DNA from: Tetracentron sinense
Lineage: Eukaryota; Streptophyta; Magnoliopsida; Trochodendrales; Trochodendraceae
Length of the DNA stretch: 64,000 nucleotides
NCBI GenBank assembly: GCA_015143295.1
Contig: CM026562.1
Location: forward strand, 16,086,041-16,150,040
Direction of reading: 5' to 3'
Made by a program: the position numbers and the translations under genes. This document shows, in pieces, positions 11,230-23,167 of this stretch; the first letter of the stretch is position 1, and every line of letters begins with the position of its first letter. Below the pieces are notes generated by a model. The model was not told where the DNA came from. It did not search any database and worked only from the letters and a program-made list of their open reading frames with translations.

Positions 11230-11435
11230 ACGCGAGTACCGAGCGATCGGTGTTAATGACCGATCGATCGGTTGCCTACCGATCGATTGGTTTCATAACC
11301 GAGCGATCGGTTAAAATTTCACTCTCTGGAAAATTTCCCCATACAAAAATCTTGACCAGTCGATAGCCTCCGAGCGATTGGTTTTGGACCGATCGATTGC
11401 TCCATGGACCGAGCGATCGGTTGCCTGCAGGTCCA
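11230..11435 (-). repeat. Cluster of GATC-centred palindromes in the U3-like part of solo LTR 1
   Basis: At least six sites of the form ACCGATCGATCGGT or ACCGAGCGATCGGT lie within about 200 bases, spaced 15-40 bases apart. The G1 LTRs have the same cluster at about 15305-15500 and 22765-22955; further copies are at 30830-30980, 50690-50820 and 63700-63870. The position, 200-400 bases from the LTR 5' end, suggests a regulatory array in U3. This is inference. Confidence 0.65.
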
Positions 11436-11633
11436 GACTGTTTTGGCCATATCTTTTGACTCGCTCGTCGGATTTTGACGATTCAACTTGCGTTGGGTTC
11501 GTACTTCGAAAAGGAACATTTCTGATGTTTCGGAATTTCCAATTTCTTCCTTATTTATTAATTATACCTCTTTGAAGGCAAAATGGCAAAGAAAGTGTCA
11601 TGCATTAAATGTGAAAAGGTCCGGGGCTCTACA

Positions 11634-13465
11634 CCCTCATTGATAAAATTTCCAAGCGTATCTCCTCTTGGAAAAATATGTGGCTTACGTATGGAGGGAG
11701 AGTGGAGTTGATTAACAGGGTGCTCCATAGCTTCCACTTGTACTGGTGTAGTTCTTCTTACTGGCTATACAGGTGGTTGCTCATATTGAAAGCATCCTAG
11801 CTCGATTTCTTTGGTCTGGGCCTGATCTCCATCATAGCCTTCACAAAGTAGCATGGAATGATGTGTGTAGGCCGCATGGTGAAGGGGGGCTGGGTCTTCG
11901 AAGAGTTCTAGAATGGAACTACAGTGCTTTGCTGAGGCAAATTTGGGAAATTGCATCTAAAGGATGCATCTATTTGGGTCGAGTGGTTTCACTGCCGGTA
12001 CCTCACAAATGACTCCATTTGGACCATGCGGATGCCTTCTACCCCTTCTTGGAGTATTAGAAGTATTTTGAAACTACGGCACCTTGCCGAAGGAGCCATC
12101 CATCATATTATTGGTAATGGCCAATCTACCCTTCTGTGGCTTGATCATTGGCACCCTAGGGGAGTGTTGCTCAGAGACTGTAGGCAACATACTTCCCTTA
12201 TCCACGGTATCAACAAAAGAGCGTTGGTAGCTTCTATTAGAGTGGATAGTGGATGGAGGATTGAAGTTCCTAGTGTCCCAGAGTTAATTGAGGTTTGGGA
12301 AGATGTCTGCGACATTCAGTTGCTTGGTGATGTGCCTGACCGCATTGTTTGGACTCCTTCGAGTCACGGTCTATTCACAATGAAGTCGGCTTGGGACTGC
12401 GTTAGAACTGCAAGAGTTAAAGTTCGGTGGGCGGATATTATCTGGTATTCTCAGGCCAATCCCAAGCACTCGGTTATAGCTTGGATGGCGTTTCGGCAAG
12501 CCTTATCAACCAAGGACAAGCTCTCTCGGTTAGGTATTGGCACCAATGTTCAGTGCACCCTTTGTCGGCTTGCCCCTGAGAGTCACGATCACATTTTTGT
12601 CTCTTGTCCCTACTCTTCGATCATCTGGACTCATCTCACTAGGAGACTACAATTGCCGGTTCGCTCATTTCAGCAATGGAACAACGTGATCAGGTTTATG
12701 TTCAGGCTATGTGCTGCCAATGGTCTTAAAGGGATGGCCCGAAAAGTTGTGTTTTGTGCCTTTGTCAATCACATTTGGATAGAAAGGTACAGTAGGTGCT
12801 TTCGCAATGAATTCCATCCTCCTGAGCTGATCACTTGGAGAATTCTTGATGAGGTCTTTATCAAACTGAATTCTGGTAATATCACTGTTGTTGACAATGC
12901 CATTAATAGATCTATTTCGTCCTCCATAGGCATTCAAGCCAGTTGGAAATCTCGCCATGCTCGATGAATCGCTTGGAAACCTCCTAGAGATGGATTTTTC
13001 AAATTGAATATGGATGGGTCTGCCAAGGAGATCAGTAGTGGGTACGGGTGGATCATCAGGGACATGGATGGTCTGCCAATTGTGCCTGTTGTTGGCCGTA
13101 GACATGGTTGTACAGTCATCTCTAGTGAGCTTTATGCTATTAAGAGCCCCCTTGAGATTGCTCATGACCTTATTCAGAATATCCTGATTGAGTCATATTC
13201 TACTTGGGCTGTTGCTTGTGTCCAGAAAACTTGCTTAGCGCCATGGCATTGCTCCTACATTCTTGCTGACATTGAAAGGTTAACCAAGTGCTTTAGTAGT
13301 TGGGAAATTGGTTGTACTTTTCGTCAAGCCAACAAAGCCGCTGATTTTTTGTCTAAAATATGTACTTCCATGGGAGAAATCTCGTTTATTCCTTCTGTTT
13401 TTCCCTTAGCCTTATCTAAGATTGTGCTTAGGGATTGCCAAGGGCGCAACTTCTTGCGTTTGTAA
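11634..13465 (+). pseudogene. LINE-A ORF2, C-terminal part: thumb, zf-RVT and RNase H
   Basis: After the solo LTR the LINE resumes with IDKISKRISSWKN and runs through the thumb region, a zf-RVT segment (CTLCRLAPESHDHIFVSCPY, about 12550-12620) and an RNase H domain (NMDGSAKE, SELYAI, NKAADF) to the stop at 13463-13465. It is broken by a frameshift at about 11756-11775, a one-base insertion at about 11960, and a TGA at 12965-12967 where the sister LINE has Trp. The original end is kept as FLRL, but no 3' UTR follows. Confidence 0.9.
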
Positions 13466-13471
13466 TATTTT

Positions 13472-15708
13472 TTTCGCGACCCAAAACCCACCCTAGGAGT
13501 TAGAGTGAACTTTGGACGACTAATCATGGCTTACATGACTTGCTTGACAAACCAACCTGCAAAAACCCACAGAGCATATACAATTGAGGATATGAACAGC
13601 GGAAAGATAATCTAACACAGCACAGCGGAAGTCTAAACAAACCTCTATGTATATACGAATCCAAGTTTACACAAACAGGAATCCAAAAGAAAGTGCGGAC
13701 AGACCCGCCAAAATACATGAATGTATATCTCTCATCTCACCCACAGCTATTCACTAAGAATCCACAACCACCTAATGGTAACCCTCTACTGGAGGTTCCT
13801 CCAAAGGCTCCTCGACGTACTCCTCCTCCACCCATGGACCAGGAGCACAAAAATCAAATGGAGCAGCAGCTCCCTCAGAACCTGCCGACATACGGATAGC
13901 ATACATAAAGCAGGAAACAATTCACGCATATAAAGCAGGAGCCATCAATATCATAACAAGGAAATAAGGCAATTTATAATCATGCTTGCATTTCATGAAA
14001 AGCCGATAACACCCTTAAAAACACCGTGCACTTGACTTGACTGAAAATACCATTTCCGTGATTGAAAACTTGTCATGTTTGTCTTATCTTATCGTATCAT
14101 TGGTGCCATGTGTGTCATGCCATGTCATGCTTGCTTGGAAAAGTAAACTACTTGTGAGGGAAGGGAGACCCTTCTTCCTAAATGCCCATGCTTGTCATGC
14201 CGTGACATGTCATGCTTGTATCATGCTTGGAAGAGTAAACTACTTGTGAGGGAAGGGAGACCCTTCTTTCTAAATGCTCATGTCATGTCCTTTCACTTGT
14301 GAGATGTCCTTGTGAGATGTACTTGCGAGGGAAGGGAAACCCTTCTTATGATATGTATGTACTTGCGAGGAAAGGGAAACCCTTCTTATGATAATGCATG
14401 ATTGACTTGTCCTTGTCAAGAGCGAGGTAAAACATATCGTAGGATATGTCCCACCTCTAACCATGTTCTTGAAAACCTCGATAAATCATGTCATGCATGC
14501 CGTGCTCGTGGGAACCGTGTACATACTTGCATTTAAATTTAAATATGACATTTGGGTAATTTCACAACACATATAACGTCAATGATTGAGCAATGTAATA
14601 TTCATATCATTTAGGGAAAGCAAGAAACACACTATCATAGGTATTCATAATTTATTTGGCATGCATTTCCTAATTTACAACTCACTTTATTCACCTTGGC
14701 ATTTCATCAAACATGGTGTGTTCATTATTCATTATTCCTTTAACCCTAAATCATGCTTTTCTAGGTGGGTTATGCTCACATCACACTTGTATGTTCATTA
14801 TTAGTACAATGCCCTTTCCCATTCATCCATCACATCATCCACACGGCATCCATTCGCCAACATCCACCTCCATTCACCATTCATAACCATTCACGACCAT
14901 CCATCTCATAGCTCATGTGTAAATGAAAGAAAAATCAAAAGAAATAAAGGGAAAAGAGGAACTATAACCAGGAGGGTAGCAAGAAGTACCGACCTTGATT
15001 AAGTGAGGAAGAAATCCCCTTTCCAACACGACCGTGAGTTGCTGCCCTAGCTTGAGGAGAGTGCCCCACACGAGCTTGAGCCGAGATCTTGAAGAAAATA
15101 GACTTGAGGTGAGTGTGGGTTCACAACCCTTTGATTTCTCCTCCAAAATCAAACCCTAGGTTAGGGATCGCCTTCTTCTCCTCTCCTTAGCTCTCAATCC
15201 TCTAAATATTGTAAATAAGCCCTAAAGGCTCGGGCAAGACTCTTAAGGTAAGAGTAAACCGTCCAAAAGACTAAAACACCCTTACTAAATTTTCGCAAAA
15301 ACGCGAGTACCGAGCGATCGGTGTTAATGACCGATCGATCGGTTGCCTACCGATCGATCGGTTTCATAACCGAGCGATCGGTTAAAATTTCACTCTCTGG
15401 AAAATTTCTCCATACAAAAATCTTGACCAGTCGATAGCCTCCGAGTGATCGGTTTTGGACCGATCGATCGCTCGCTCCATGGACCGAGCGATCGGTTGCC
15501 TGCAGGTCCAGACTGTTTTGGCCATATCTTTTGACTCGCTCGTCGGATTTTGACGATTCAACTTGCGTTGGGTTCGTACTTCGAAAAGGAACATTTCTGA
15601 TGTTTCAGAATTTTCAACTTCTTCCTTATTTATTAATTGTACTACTTTAAAGGCAAAATGGCTATGAAAGTGTCATGCATTAAATGTGAAAAGGTCCGGG
15701 GCTCTACA
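13472..15708 (-). repeat. G1 3' LTR
   Basis: A 2.24-kb copy of the G1 LTR, downstream in the sense of the element. It holds the short ORF (13772-13891), the hairpin array (about 14145-14400) and the palindrome cluster (about 15305-15500). The outer end abuts the LINE-A stop codon region at 13463-13471; the inner end meets the polypurine tract. Confidence 0.93.
13772..13891 (-). CDS. Short LTR-borne ORF (G1 3' LTR copy), 39 codons
   Basis: ATG at 13891, TAG at 13772-13774. It differs from the copy in the other G1 LTR (21194-21313) by one residue in the core (CAPGPWVEEEY is kept). See 9584-9703 for the shared features. Function unknown. Confidence 0.45.
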   Translation of the reverse strand: MSAGSEGAAAPFDFCAPGPWVEEEYVEEPLEEPPVEGYH

Positions 15709-15720
15709 TCCTCCCCCCTT
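15709..15720 (-). other. G1 polypurine tract
   Basis: On the minus strand AAGGGGGGAGGA directly precedes the 3' LTR. This is the expected place and composition of the plus-strand priming site of an LTR retrotransposon. Confidence 0.8.
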
Positions 15721-15808
15721 ACAAAACTTTCGTCCTCGAAATTTAGACGCTACTTGCATTACAACCCAAAAAGAAAATTACAAGTCATATACAAACTTAT
15801 ACAAAAAC

Positions 15809-18800
15809 TCATTCAATTAATTCTGGGTACTTCGCTTTGACTTCGGCTTCATGCTCCCATGTAGCTTCTTCCCGAGCATGGTGTTGCCATTGCACAAGAA
15901 CCAAAGGGATTGTCTTGTTACGAAGCACTTGATCTCTTCGATCCAAAATCTGAACCGGCTTTTCAATCAAGGTGAGGTCCTCTCGAATCTCCAACAGTTC
16001 CAAGTCTATGACATGCGAAGGATCCACAATGTACTTCCGAAGCATAGACACATGGAAGCCGTTGTGAACTGCGACCATGTGAGGTGGGAGAGCTACCCTG
16101 TAAGCAACCTCACCAACTCGCGTGATAATCTCAAAAGGCCCAACATACCGAGGACTGAGCTTGCCTCGCTTGCCAAATCTCATGATCCCTTTGCTAGGAG
16201 ATACTTTCACAAAAACTTGATCCCCTACTTGAAATTCCAAGTCCCTACGGCGCGTGTCCGCATAACTTTTCTGGCGATCTTGAGCGGCTTTCAATCGATC
16301 CCGAATGATCTTAACTGTGTTTGCAGTTTGCTCAATCAACTCCGGACCAAGTACTTTCCTTTCTCCTACCTCATCCCAATAGAGAGGAGACCTACAACTT
16401 CGCCCATACAAGGCCTCAAATGGCACCATTTGGATACTCGCCTGATAGCTGTTATTATAGGCGAATTCAACCAAAGGCAAGTGCTCTTCCCAACTGCCTC
16501 TGAAATCCAACATACAAGCCCGAAGCATGTCTTCAATGACTTGGTTCACTCTCTCGGTTTGTCCATCCGTCTGTGGATGAAAAGCGGTGCTGAAATCAAG
16601 TCGGGAACCCATAGCCTCTTGGAAACTTTTCCAAAATCTTGATGTGAATCTTGGATCCCGATCCGACACAATACTGACGGGCACTCCGTGCAACCTCACC
16701 ACTTCCTTGATGTATAGAGCGGCCAACTGGCAAGAGTTGAAAGTAGTTCGGTAGGGTAGGAAGTGCGCAGACTTCGTCAGACGGTCTACTACAACCCAAA
16801 TTGCATCTGAGCCCCTTGCCGTTTTTGGCAAGCCAACTATGAAATCCATGGATATGTTCTCCCATTTCCACTCGGGAATAGGAAGAGAATGCAATAGACC
16901 GGCAGGTCGCATGTGTTCTGCTTTCACCTGTTGGCACACTAAGCACCGTGCCACATATTCTGCAACATCCCTCTTCATATTCCGCCACCAAAAGTGACTC
17001 TTGAGGTTCCGGTACATCTTTGTACCCCCTGGATGCACTGTGTACTTCGAACGGTGTGCTTCATCCAAAATCTCTCTTCGAAGATCTGCATTGGCTGGGA
17101 CGCATAGCCTTCCCTTGAATGTGATAGCACCCCGACTAGTGAGAGAAAAGTCTTCACTGCCCTTGGCAACTTCCTTATCCCGGAAAGCCACCAATTCCGC
17201 ATCCATGGCTTGATATTCCTGGATCAAATCTATAATGTATGGCCGAACCGTAACATTTGCCAAGGTAGGACCACGGACAGAGTTATTCACACTGATGTCC
17301 AGATTTGCCAAATCTTCTAGTAGCTTCCATTCTTGAACCAACATGTGTGCTAACAACCCCTGAGGTCTTCTACTCAAAGCATCAGCCACTACATTTGCTT
17401 TACCCAGGTGGTATTGAATGGTACAATCATAATCCTTCAGAAATTCCATCCAATGCCGTTGCCTTAGATTCAATTCCTTTCGGGAAAAGAGGTACTTGAG
17501 GCTCTTGTGGTCCGTATACACATAGAATTCCACCCCGTATAAGTAATGTCGCCAGATCTTGAGTGCAAACACGACTGCGGCAAGCTCTAAGTCGTGCGTG
17601 GGGTAATTCTTCTCATGCTCCTTCAATTGCCTCGATGCATAGGCAATGACCTTCTTGTGTTGCATAAGCACACATCCAAGTCCAACGTGTGAGGCATCAC
17701 TGGACACCTCATACCCAAGAGGTCCGGATGGCACTGTAAGGACAGGAGCTGTAGTAAGCCTTTTCTTCAGTTCCGTGAAACTGATCTCACACTTGTCGCT
17801 CCATACAAACTTCGCATTCTTCCTTGTCAAGTAAGTAAGCGGTGCTGCAAGGCTAGAGAAACCCTCTACGAATCTCCTATAGTAGCCTGCCAACCCAAGG
17901 AAGCTGCGTATCTCCGTAACACTCTTGGGCTTCGCCCAACTCATAACTGCTTCGATCTTCTTCGGTTCTACCGAGATACCTTCTGCAGAAACAACGTGGC
18001 CTAGGAATGTCACCTCTTCCAACCAAAACTCACACTTGCTAAGTTTGGCGTATAGCTTGTGCTCTCTGAGCATTTCCAAAGCAAGGCGTAGGTCGCGTGT
18101 GTGATCTTCCTTTGTCTGGGAATAGACCAAAATGTCATCAACAAATACAATCACACACCTATCAAGATATGGCCGGAACACCCGGTTCATCAAATCCATA
18201 AAGGCTGCCGGCGCGTTCGTGAGTCCAAAAGGCATCACCAAGAACTCGTAGTGTCCATACCGAGTCCTGAAAGTAGTTTTGGGAACATCTTCCACCTTAA
18301 TCTTCAACTGGTGATAACCCGATCGAAGATCTATCTTTGAGAAAAATCTCGCTCCCTTCAACTGAACGAACAAATCATCAATTCTAGGCAATGGATACCT
18401 ATTCTTTATAGTGACCTTGTTCAATTGCCGGTAATCGACGCACATCCGCATCGAACCATCTTTCTTCTTAACAAACAACACCGGGGCACCCCACGGTGAG
18501 ACACTTGGTAGAATGAAACCAAGGCCTTGTAATTCCTCCAACTGAGTCTTTAACTCCTTGAGTTCAATCGGAGCCATTCTATACGGAGCCCTGAATATAG
18601 GAGTTGTGCCTGGTGCAAGCTCAATCACAAACTCAATCTCCCTGTCTGGAGGCAATCCTGGCAACTCCTCTGGAAATACATCCAGGAATTCACTCACAAC
18701 CGGAATAGTCGATGAGTCCTTTGCCTCGGGGTTAGCTAAGCTCAACGCCGCAAAACGAGCGATATCTCTACCTTTCAACCCCCCGTAAGTGAAATGGTTT

Positions 18801-19226
18801 TCCTTCTACCGGCTTGAAGAGTACCATCTTCTCAAAGCAAGCTACATGCCCATGATGCGCTGCTAACCAATCCATTCCCAATATAACATCAAAGTCTTGG
18901 AATCCAAGGACGATGAGATCAACCGCCAACTCGTGGCTTCCAACTTGGACCACACTATTTCTATACACTTTATCTGCCAATACTGTTTTGCCGAGGGGAG
19001 TCGAAATGGCTAACTCCGGTTCTAGCTGACTTGGCTCTACAGAAAAGCCTTCTGAAAAACTCGGCGAGACAAATGAATGAGTAGACCCGGTATCAATCAA
19101 CACTTGAGCCAAATACTCATTGACTAGTAGGGTTCCTGAAATTTTAACTAGCAGAGTTAATCCATGCATCAACAGTGTATACATGTAGGTATATATACAT
19201 ATATAACATGCCAAGTATGTACACAA
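15809..19226 (-). CDS. G1 pol region: protease, reverse transcriptase, RNase H, integrase, chromodomain-like tail
   Basis: Domains in order on the minus strand are as follows. The aspartic protease (DTGSTHSF, about 19100) comes first. The reverse transcriptase has [29 protein letters not shown] and the catalytic FVDD, about 18550-17950. RNase H follows ([27 protein letters not shown]), about 17730-17370. The integrase has an HHCC-type zinc segment (HPGGTKMY...C..C), a core ([28 protein letters not shown]) and a C-terminal [13 protein letters not shown] segment resembling the chromodomain of plant chromoviruses. These replicate and integrate the element and may guide it to heterochromatin. This is an element gene, not a host gene. 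Confidence 0.9.
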
Positions 19227-19312
19227 TCAATGAATACTTAACAGTTTAATTTACGGATAATTAAATAAGCTATAACTGCGTACCTTGCACTACATCGTCA
19301 GATGCAAGTGCA

Positions 19313-20533
19313 TCACCCTCTGTCAAGGCAAAAACTCGCCCCTGGTTTGCCTGGCGAGAGACTGAGGTGTAGACCGGGTAGTATGAGATGACGCCTGATA
19401 TGATCTGCTGGGCGTGCTGGTGGACTAATCCCCTGAGACTGACCTGGTAAATGCCGGCTAGGGCAATCCCTGATCATGTGGCCCTGGCGACCACAATGAT
19501 AACATCCACCAGATGCTCTTCGGCAATCTCCTACCGGATGCCTTTTGCCGCATGAAGTGCAGACCTCATATGTGTAGGCCGGAGGGGCCGAAGGTGGTGT
19601 ATACCTCGCTGCCTGAGGTGTAACTGGCCGAGGGGCCGGAAGAGCCTGAGGTCGAGGTGCCTGTGGCACGTACTGTCGTGGGGCTGGAGGCGCATAAGTC
19701 GGCCTCATCTGTGGTGCTGGCCATGTATACTGATAAGGACCAGTCCGGGCCCGCCTCTCTAAAGGTACCGAACCACTAGATTGGCCTCTCACCAATTCTC
19801 TCTTCTTGGACACGGTCTCTGAATTGCTCTCAACCAACAAGGCCTTGTCTACCACTTCAGGGTAGGTAGCATGCCTGAAAATGGAAACCTTCTCCATAAT
19901 AACATCCTTGAGCCCTTGCTCAAATCTTCTCGCCTTCATTGCCTCGGTGGCAATCATATGTGTCGCGAAGCGTGATAGCTCCGAGAACTTGGCCTCATAA
20001 GCGGCCACAGACATCGAACCTTGCTCAAGGTTGATGAATTCTCTCTCTTTCTTTTCCCGTGCACCGATAGGAAAATACTTCTTGTAAAAAGTATCTTTGA
20101 ACTCTTCCCAAGTCCAAGGTTGACCCTGTATGGTCAAATCTCGCGTCCTCAATGCGGACAACCACCAATGGTGGGCTTCACCCTCTAGCATAAAAACTGC
20201 CCATGCCACTCTCTCTTCCTCTGTAGGAGTGAGCACCGCAAATATCTTCTCAACCTGGAGGATCCAAGCCTCCGCAGTAAGAGGGTCCACACTCCCGTGG
20301 AAGGGTGGAGGCCTCAATCTCCTGAATGCCTCAACTCATGCGGTACGATGTACTGGAGCTGCGGGCGGTGGAGTAGGTGCCGCCGATGATGGTATAGCCT
20401 GCCGAGCCGCCAGTATGGCGAGTGTCTCAGCAATAGAGCCTAAGACCTGAGAGAGGTCTGGCTGCTCATCCTCATCCCGTGAAGAAGAGGAAGCTCTGGT
20501 ATGTGGTCCACGACCCCGTGTGCCCCGCCTCAT
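19313..20533 (-). CDS. G1 gag region
   Basis: This is the capsid/nucleocapsid precursor of the Ty3/gypsy element. Visible parts are a Ser/Pro/Ala-rich N-terminus, a retrotransposon gag domain (FHGSVDPLTAEAWI, EAHHWW, YEAKFSELSRFA; about 20300-19850), a Pro/Ala-rich linker and a CCHC knuckle (CYHCGRQGHMIRDC, about 19510-19470). It precedes the protease across an AT-rich spacer of about 90-150 bases that is also recognisable in the G2 element at about 59930-60110. Confidence 0.85.
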
Positions 20534-20877
20534 GACTAAAGTCCTGAGAACAATAGCACCACATGAGTCTCACTTGAAACCACAGTTTATTTCAATGTCG
20601 TTTCACAATAATTCAATTTGTATTAGTTGTATAGTACTAATATACATCACATCAAGTCATCAGAGTATTCATCACATTATACTTATACTTTAGCGTTCTA
20701 GCGTACCTAGGACCGTACTTGGTTAAAGCAACCATTTTAGACTAAGACTAAAGTTTAGTCTTACACTTGGATCAAGACTCTCTTCCGACTTACTTCCTTC
20801 CTAACTTGTTTCCTAACATATGCTCTTGGCAAGTCGTAGTATAAGATTCTAAGTGACCCTAGAGACCTAAAGCCTAA

Positions 20878-20889
20878 GCTTTGATACCA
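20878..20889 (-). other. G1 primer binding site (initiator-methionine tRNA type)
   Basis: On the minus strand TGGTATCAAAGC starts four bases after the end of the 5' LTR. TGGTATCA is the usual plant retrotransposon site complementary to the 3' end of initiator tRNA-Met. The bases 20534-20877 form the untranslated leader and hold no other feature I can support. Confidence 0.8.
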
Positions 20890-20893
20890 CTTC

Positions 20894-23167
20894 TGTCGCG
20901 ACCCAAAACCCACCCTAGGAGTTAGAGTGAACTTTGGACGACTAATCATGGCTTACATGACTTGCTTGACAAACCAACCTGCAAAAACCCACAGAGCATA
21001 TACAATAGAGGATATGAACAGCGGAAAGATAATCTAACATAGCACAGCGGAAGTCTAAACAAACCTCTATGTATATACGAATCCAAGTTTACACAAAAAG
21101 GAATCCAAAAGAAAGTGCGGACAGACCCGCCAAAATACATGAATGTATATCTCTCATCTCACCCACAGCTATTCACTAAGAATCCACAACCACCTAATGG
21201 TAACCCTCTACTGGAGGTTCCTCCAAAGGCTCCTCGACGTACTCCTCCTCCACCCATGGACCAGGAGCACAAACATCAAATGGAGCAGCAGCTCCCTCAG
21301 AACCTGCCGACATAAGAAGTACGGCTGAGCATGGAATACTCAGCGGGTACTAAGCACTAACCAACAGTCATAGCATACGGATAGCATACATAAAGCAGGA
21401 AACAATTCACGCATATAAAGCAGGAGCCATCAATATCATAACAAGGAAATAAGGCAATTTATAATCATGCTTGCATTTCATGAAAAGCCGATAACACCCT
21501 TAAAAACACCGTGCACTTGACTTGACTGAAAATACCATTTCCGTGCTTGAAAACTTGTCATGTTTGTCTATCTTATCGTATCATTGGTGCCATGTGTGTC
21601 ATGCCATGTCATGCTTGCTTGGAAAAGTAAACTACTTGTGAGGGAAGGGAGACCCTTCTTCCTAAATGCCCATGCTTGTCATGCCGTGACATGTCATGCT
21701 TGTATCATGCTTGGAAGAGTAAACTACTGGTGAGGGAAGGGAGACCCTTCTTTCTAAATGCTCATGTCATGTCCTTTCACTTGTGAGATGTACTTGCGAG
21801 GGAAGGAAAACCCTTCTTATGATATGTATGTGTACTTGCGAGGGAAGGGAAACCCTTCTTATGATAATGCATGATTGACTTGTCCTTATCAAGAGCGAGG
21901 TAAAACATATCGTAGGATATGTCCCACCTCTAACCATGTTCTTGAAAACCTCGATAAATCATGTCATGCATGCCGTGCTCGTGGGAACCGTGTACATACT
22001 TGCATTTAAATTTAAATATGACATTTGGGTAATTTCACAACACATATAACGTCAATGATTGAGCAATGTAATATTCATATCATTTAGGGAAAGCAAGAAA
22101 CACACTATCATAGGTATTCATAATTTATTTGGCATGCATTTCCTAATTTACAACTCACTTTATTCACCTTGGCATTTCATCAAACATGGTGTGTTCATTA
22201 TTCATTATTCCTTTAACCCTAAATCATGCTTTTCTAGGTGGGTTATGCTCACATCACACTTGTATGTTCATTATTAGTACAATGCCCTTTCCCATTCATC
22301 CATCACATCATCCACACGGCATCCATTCGCCAACATCCACCTCCATTCACCATTCACGACCATCCATCTCATAGCTCATGTGTAAATGAAAGAAAAATCA
22401 AAAGAAATAAAGGGAAAAGAGGAACTATAACCAGGAGGGTAGCAAGAAGTATCGACCTTGATCAAGTGAGGAAGAAATCCCCTTTCCAAAACGACCGTGA
22501 GTTGCTGCCCTAGCTTGAGGAGAGTGCCCCACACGAGCTTGAGCCGAGATCTTGAAGAAAATAGACTTGAGGTGAGTGTGGGTTCACAACCCTTTGATTT
22601 CTCCTCCAAAATCAAACCCTAGGTTAGGGATCGCCTTCTTCTCCTCTCCTTAGCTCTCAATCCTCTAAGTATTGTAAATAAGCCCTAAAGGCTCGGGCAA
22701 GACTCTTAAGGTAAGAGTAAACCGTCCAAAAGACTAAAACACCCTTACTAAATTTTCGTAAAAACGCGAGTACCGAGCGATCGGTGTTAATGACCGATCG
22801 ATCGGTTGCCTACCGATCGATCGGTTTCATAACCGAGCGATCGGTTAAAATTTCACTCTCTGGAAAATTTCTCCATACAAAAATCTTGACCAGTCGATAG
22901 CCTTCGAGCGATCGGTTTTGGACCGATCGATAGCTCCATGGACCGAGCGAGCGGTTGCCTGCAGGTCCAGACTGTTTTGGCCATATCTTTTGACTCGCTC
23001 GTCGGATTTTGACGATTCAACTTGCGTTGGGTTCGTACTTCGAAAAGGAACATTTTTGACGTTTCGAAATTTTCAACTTCTTCCTTATTTATTAATTGTA
23101 CTACTTTAAAGGCAAAATGGCTATGAAAGTGTCATGCATTAAATGTGAAAAGGTCCGGGGCTCTACA
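20894..23167 (-). repeat. G1 5' LTR
   Basis: A 2274-bp LTR with TG...CA termini. On the minus strand it carries the palindrome cluster (22955-22765), a purine/pyrimidine-biased leader-like stretch, the hairpin array (21870-21625), the GCTGAG/CTCAGC inverted repeat (21344-21324) and the short ORF (21313-21194). Its outer end directly abuts satellite DNA at 23168. Confidence 0.93.
21194..21313 (-). CDS. Short LTR-borne ORF (G1 5' LTR copy), 39 codons
   Basis: ATG at 21313, TAG at 21194-21196; the core reads APFDVCAPGPWVEEEY. The inverted repeat at 21324-21344 lies 10 bases upstream. See 9584-9703. Function unknown; not recognised as any family. Confidence 0.45.
   Translation of the reverse strand: MSAGSEGAAAPFDVCAPGPWVEEEYVEEPLEEPPVEGYH

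Larger units (their letters stand above)
9293..11633 (-). mobile_element. Solo LTR 1 (Ty3/gypsy, G1-related family)
   Basis: A 2341-bp sequence with TG...CA termini (TGTCGCGACC at the left, GGGCTCTACA at the right) is flanked by a perfect 5-bp duplication CCCTC (9288-9292 and 11634-11638). It matches the LTRs of the element at 13472-23167 along its whole length, in the same minus orientation, and has no internal region. It is therefore a solo LTR left by recombination between two LTRs. It holds a short open frame (9584-9703), a GCTGAG/CTCAGC inverted repeat (9714-9734), a hairpin array (about 10010-10345) and a palindrome cluster (about 11230-11435). It inserted into LINE-A after that LINE had landed. 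Confidence 0.93.
1..13471 (+). mobile_element. LINE-A: plant L1-type LINE in three pieces (1-1397, ~8166-9292, 11634-13471)
   Basis: The three pieces read in order as the tail of ORF1, the ORF2 endonuclease, the reverse transcriptase and the RNase H domain of one plus-strand LINE; its 5' end lies before the window. Piece 1 stops at the poly-T end of the reversed LINE-B. Piece 2 begins with the reverse-transcriptase N-terminus after LINE-B. Piece 2 ends at CCCTC, where a solo LTR (9293-11633) is inserted, and piece 3 resumes with a second CCCTC. The coding sequence ends at 13465. The 3' UTR, hairpin and poly(A) seen in the sister copy at 53188-56210 are missing because an LTR begins at about 13472. 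The copy is dead, with several stops and frameshifts described in the coding entries. Confidence 0.9.
13472..23167 (-). mobile_element. G1: Ty3/gypsy (chromovirus-type) LTR retrotransposon, nearly whole
   Basis: The order on the minus strand is 5' LTR (23167-20894), primer binding site, gag (about 20533-19313), an AT-rich spacer of about 90-150 bases, protease, reverse transcriptase, RNase H, integrase (19226-15809), polypurine tract and 3' LTR (15708-13472). The total is 9.7 kb. The integrase tail ends in a chromodomain-like segment, suggesting a chromovirus of the Tekay/Del type. The LTRs differ at roughly 1% of positions by eye, pointing to an insertion well under a million years ago on a commonly used plant rate. 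It looks nearly whole, with perhaps two or three breaks. Left flank is LINE-A, right flank is satellite; no target duplication is visible. Confidence 0.93.
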
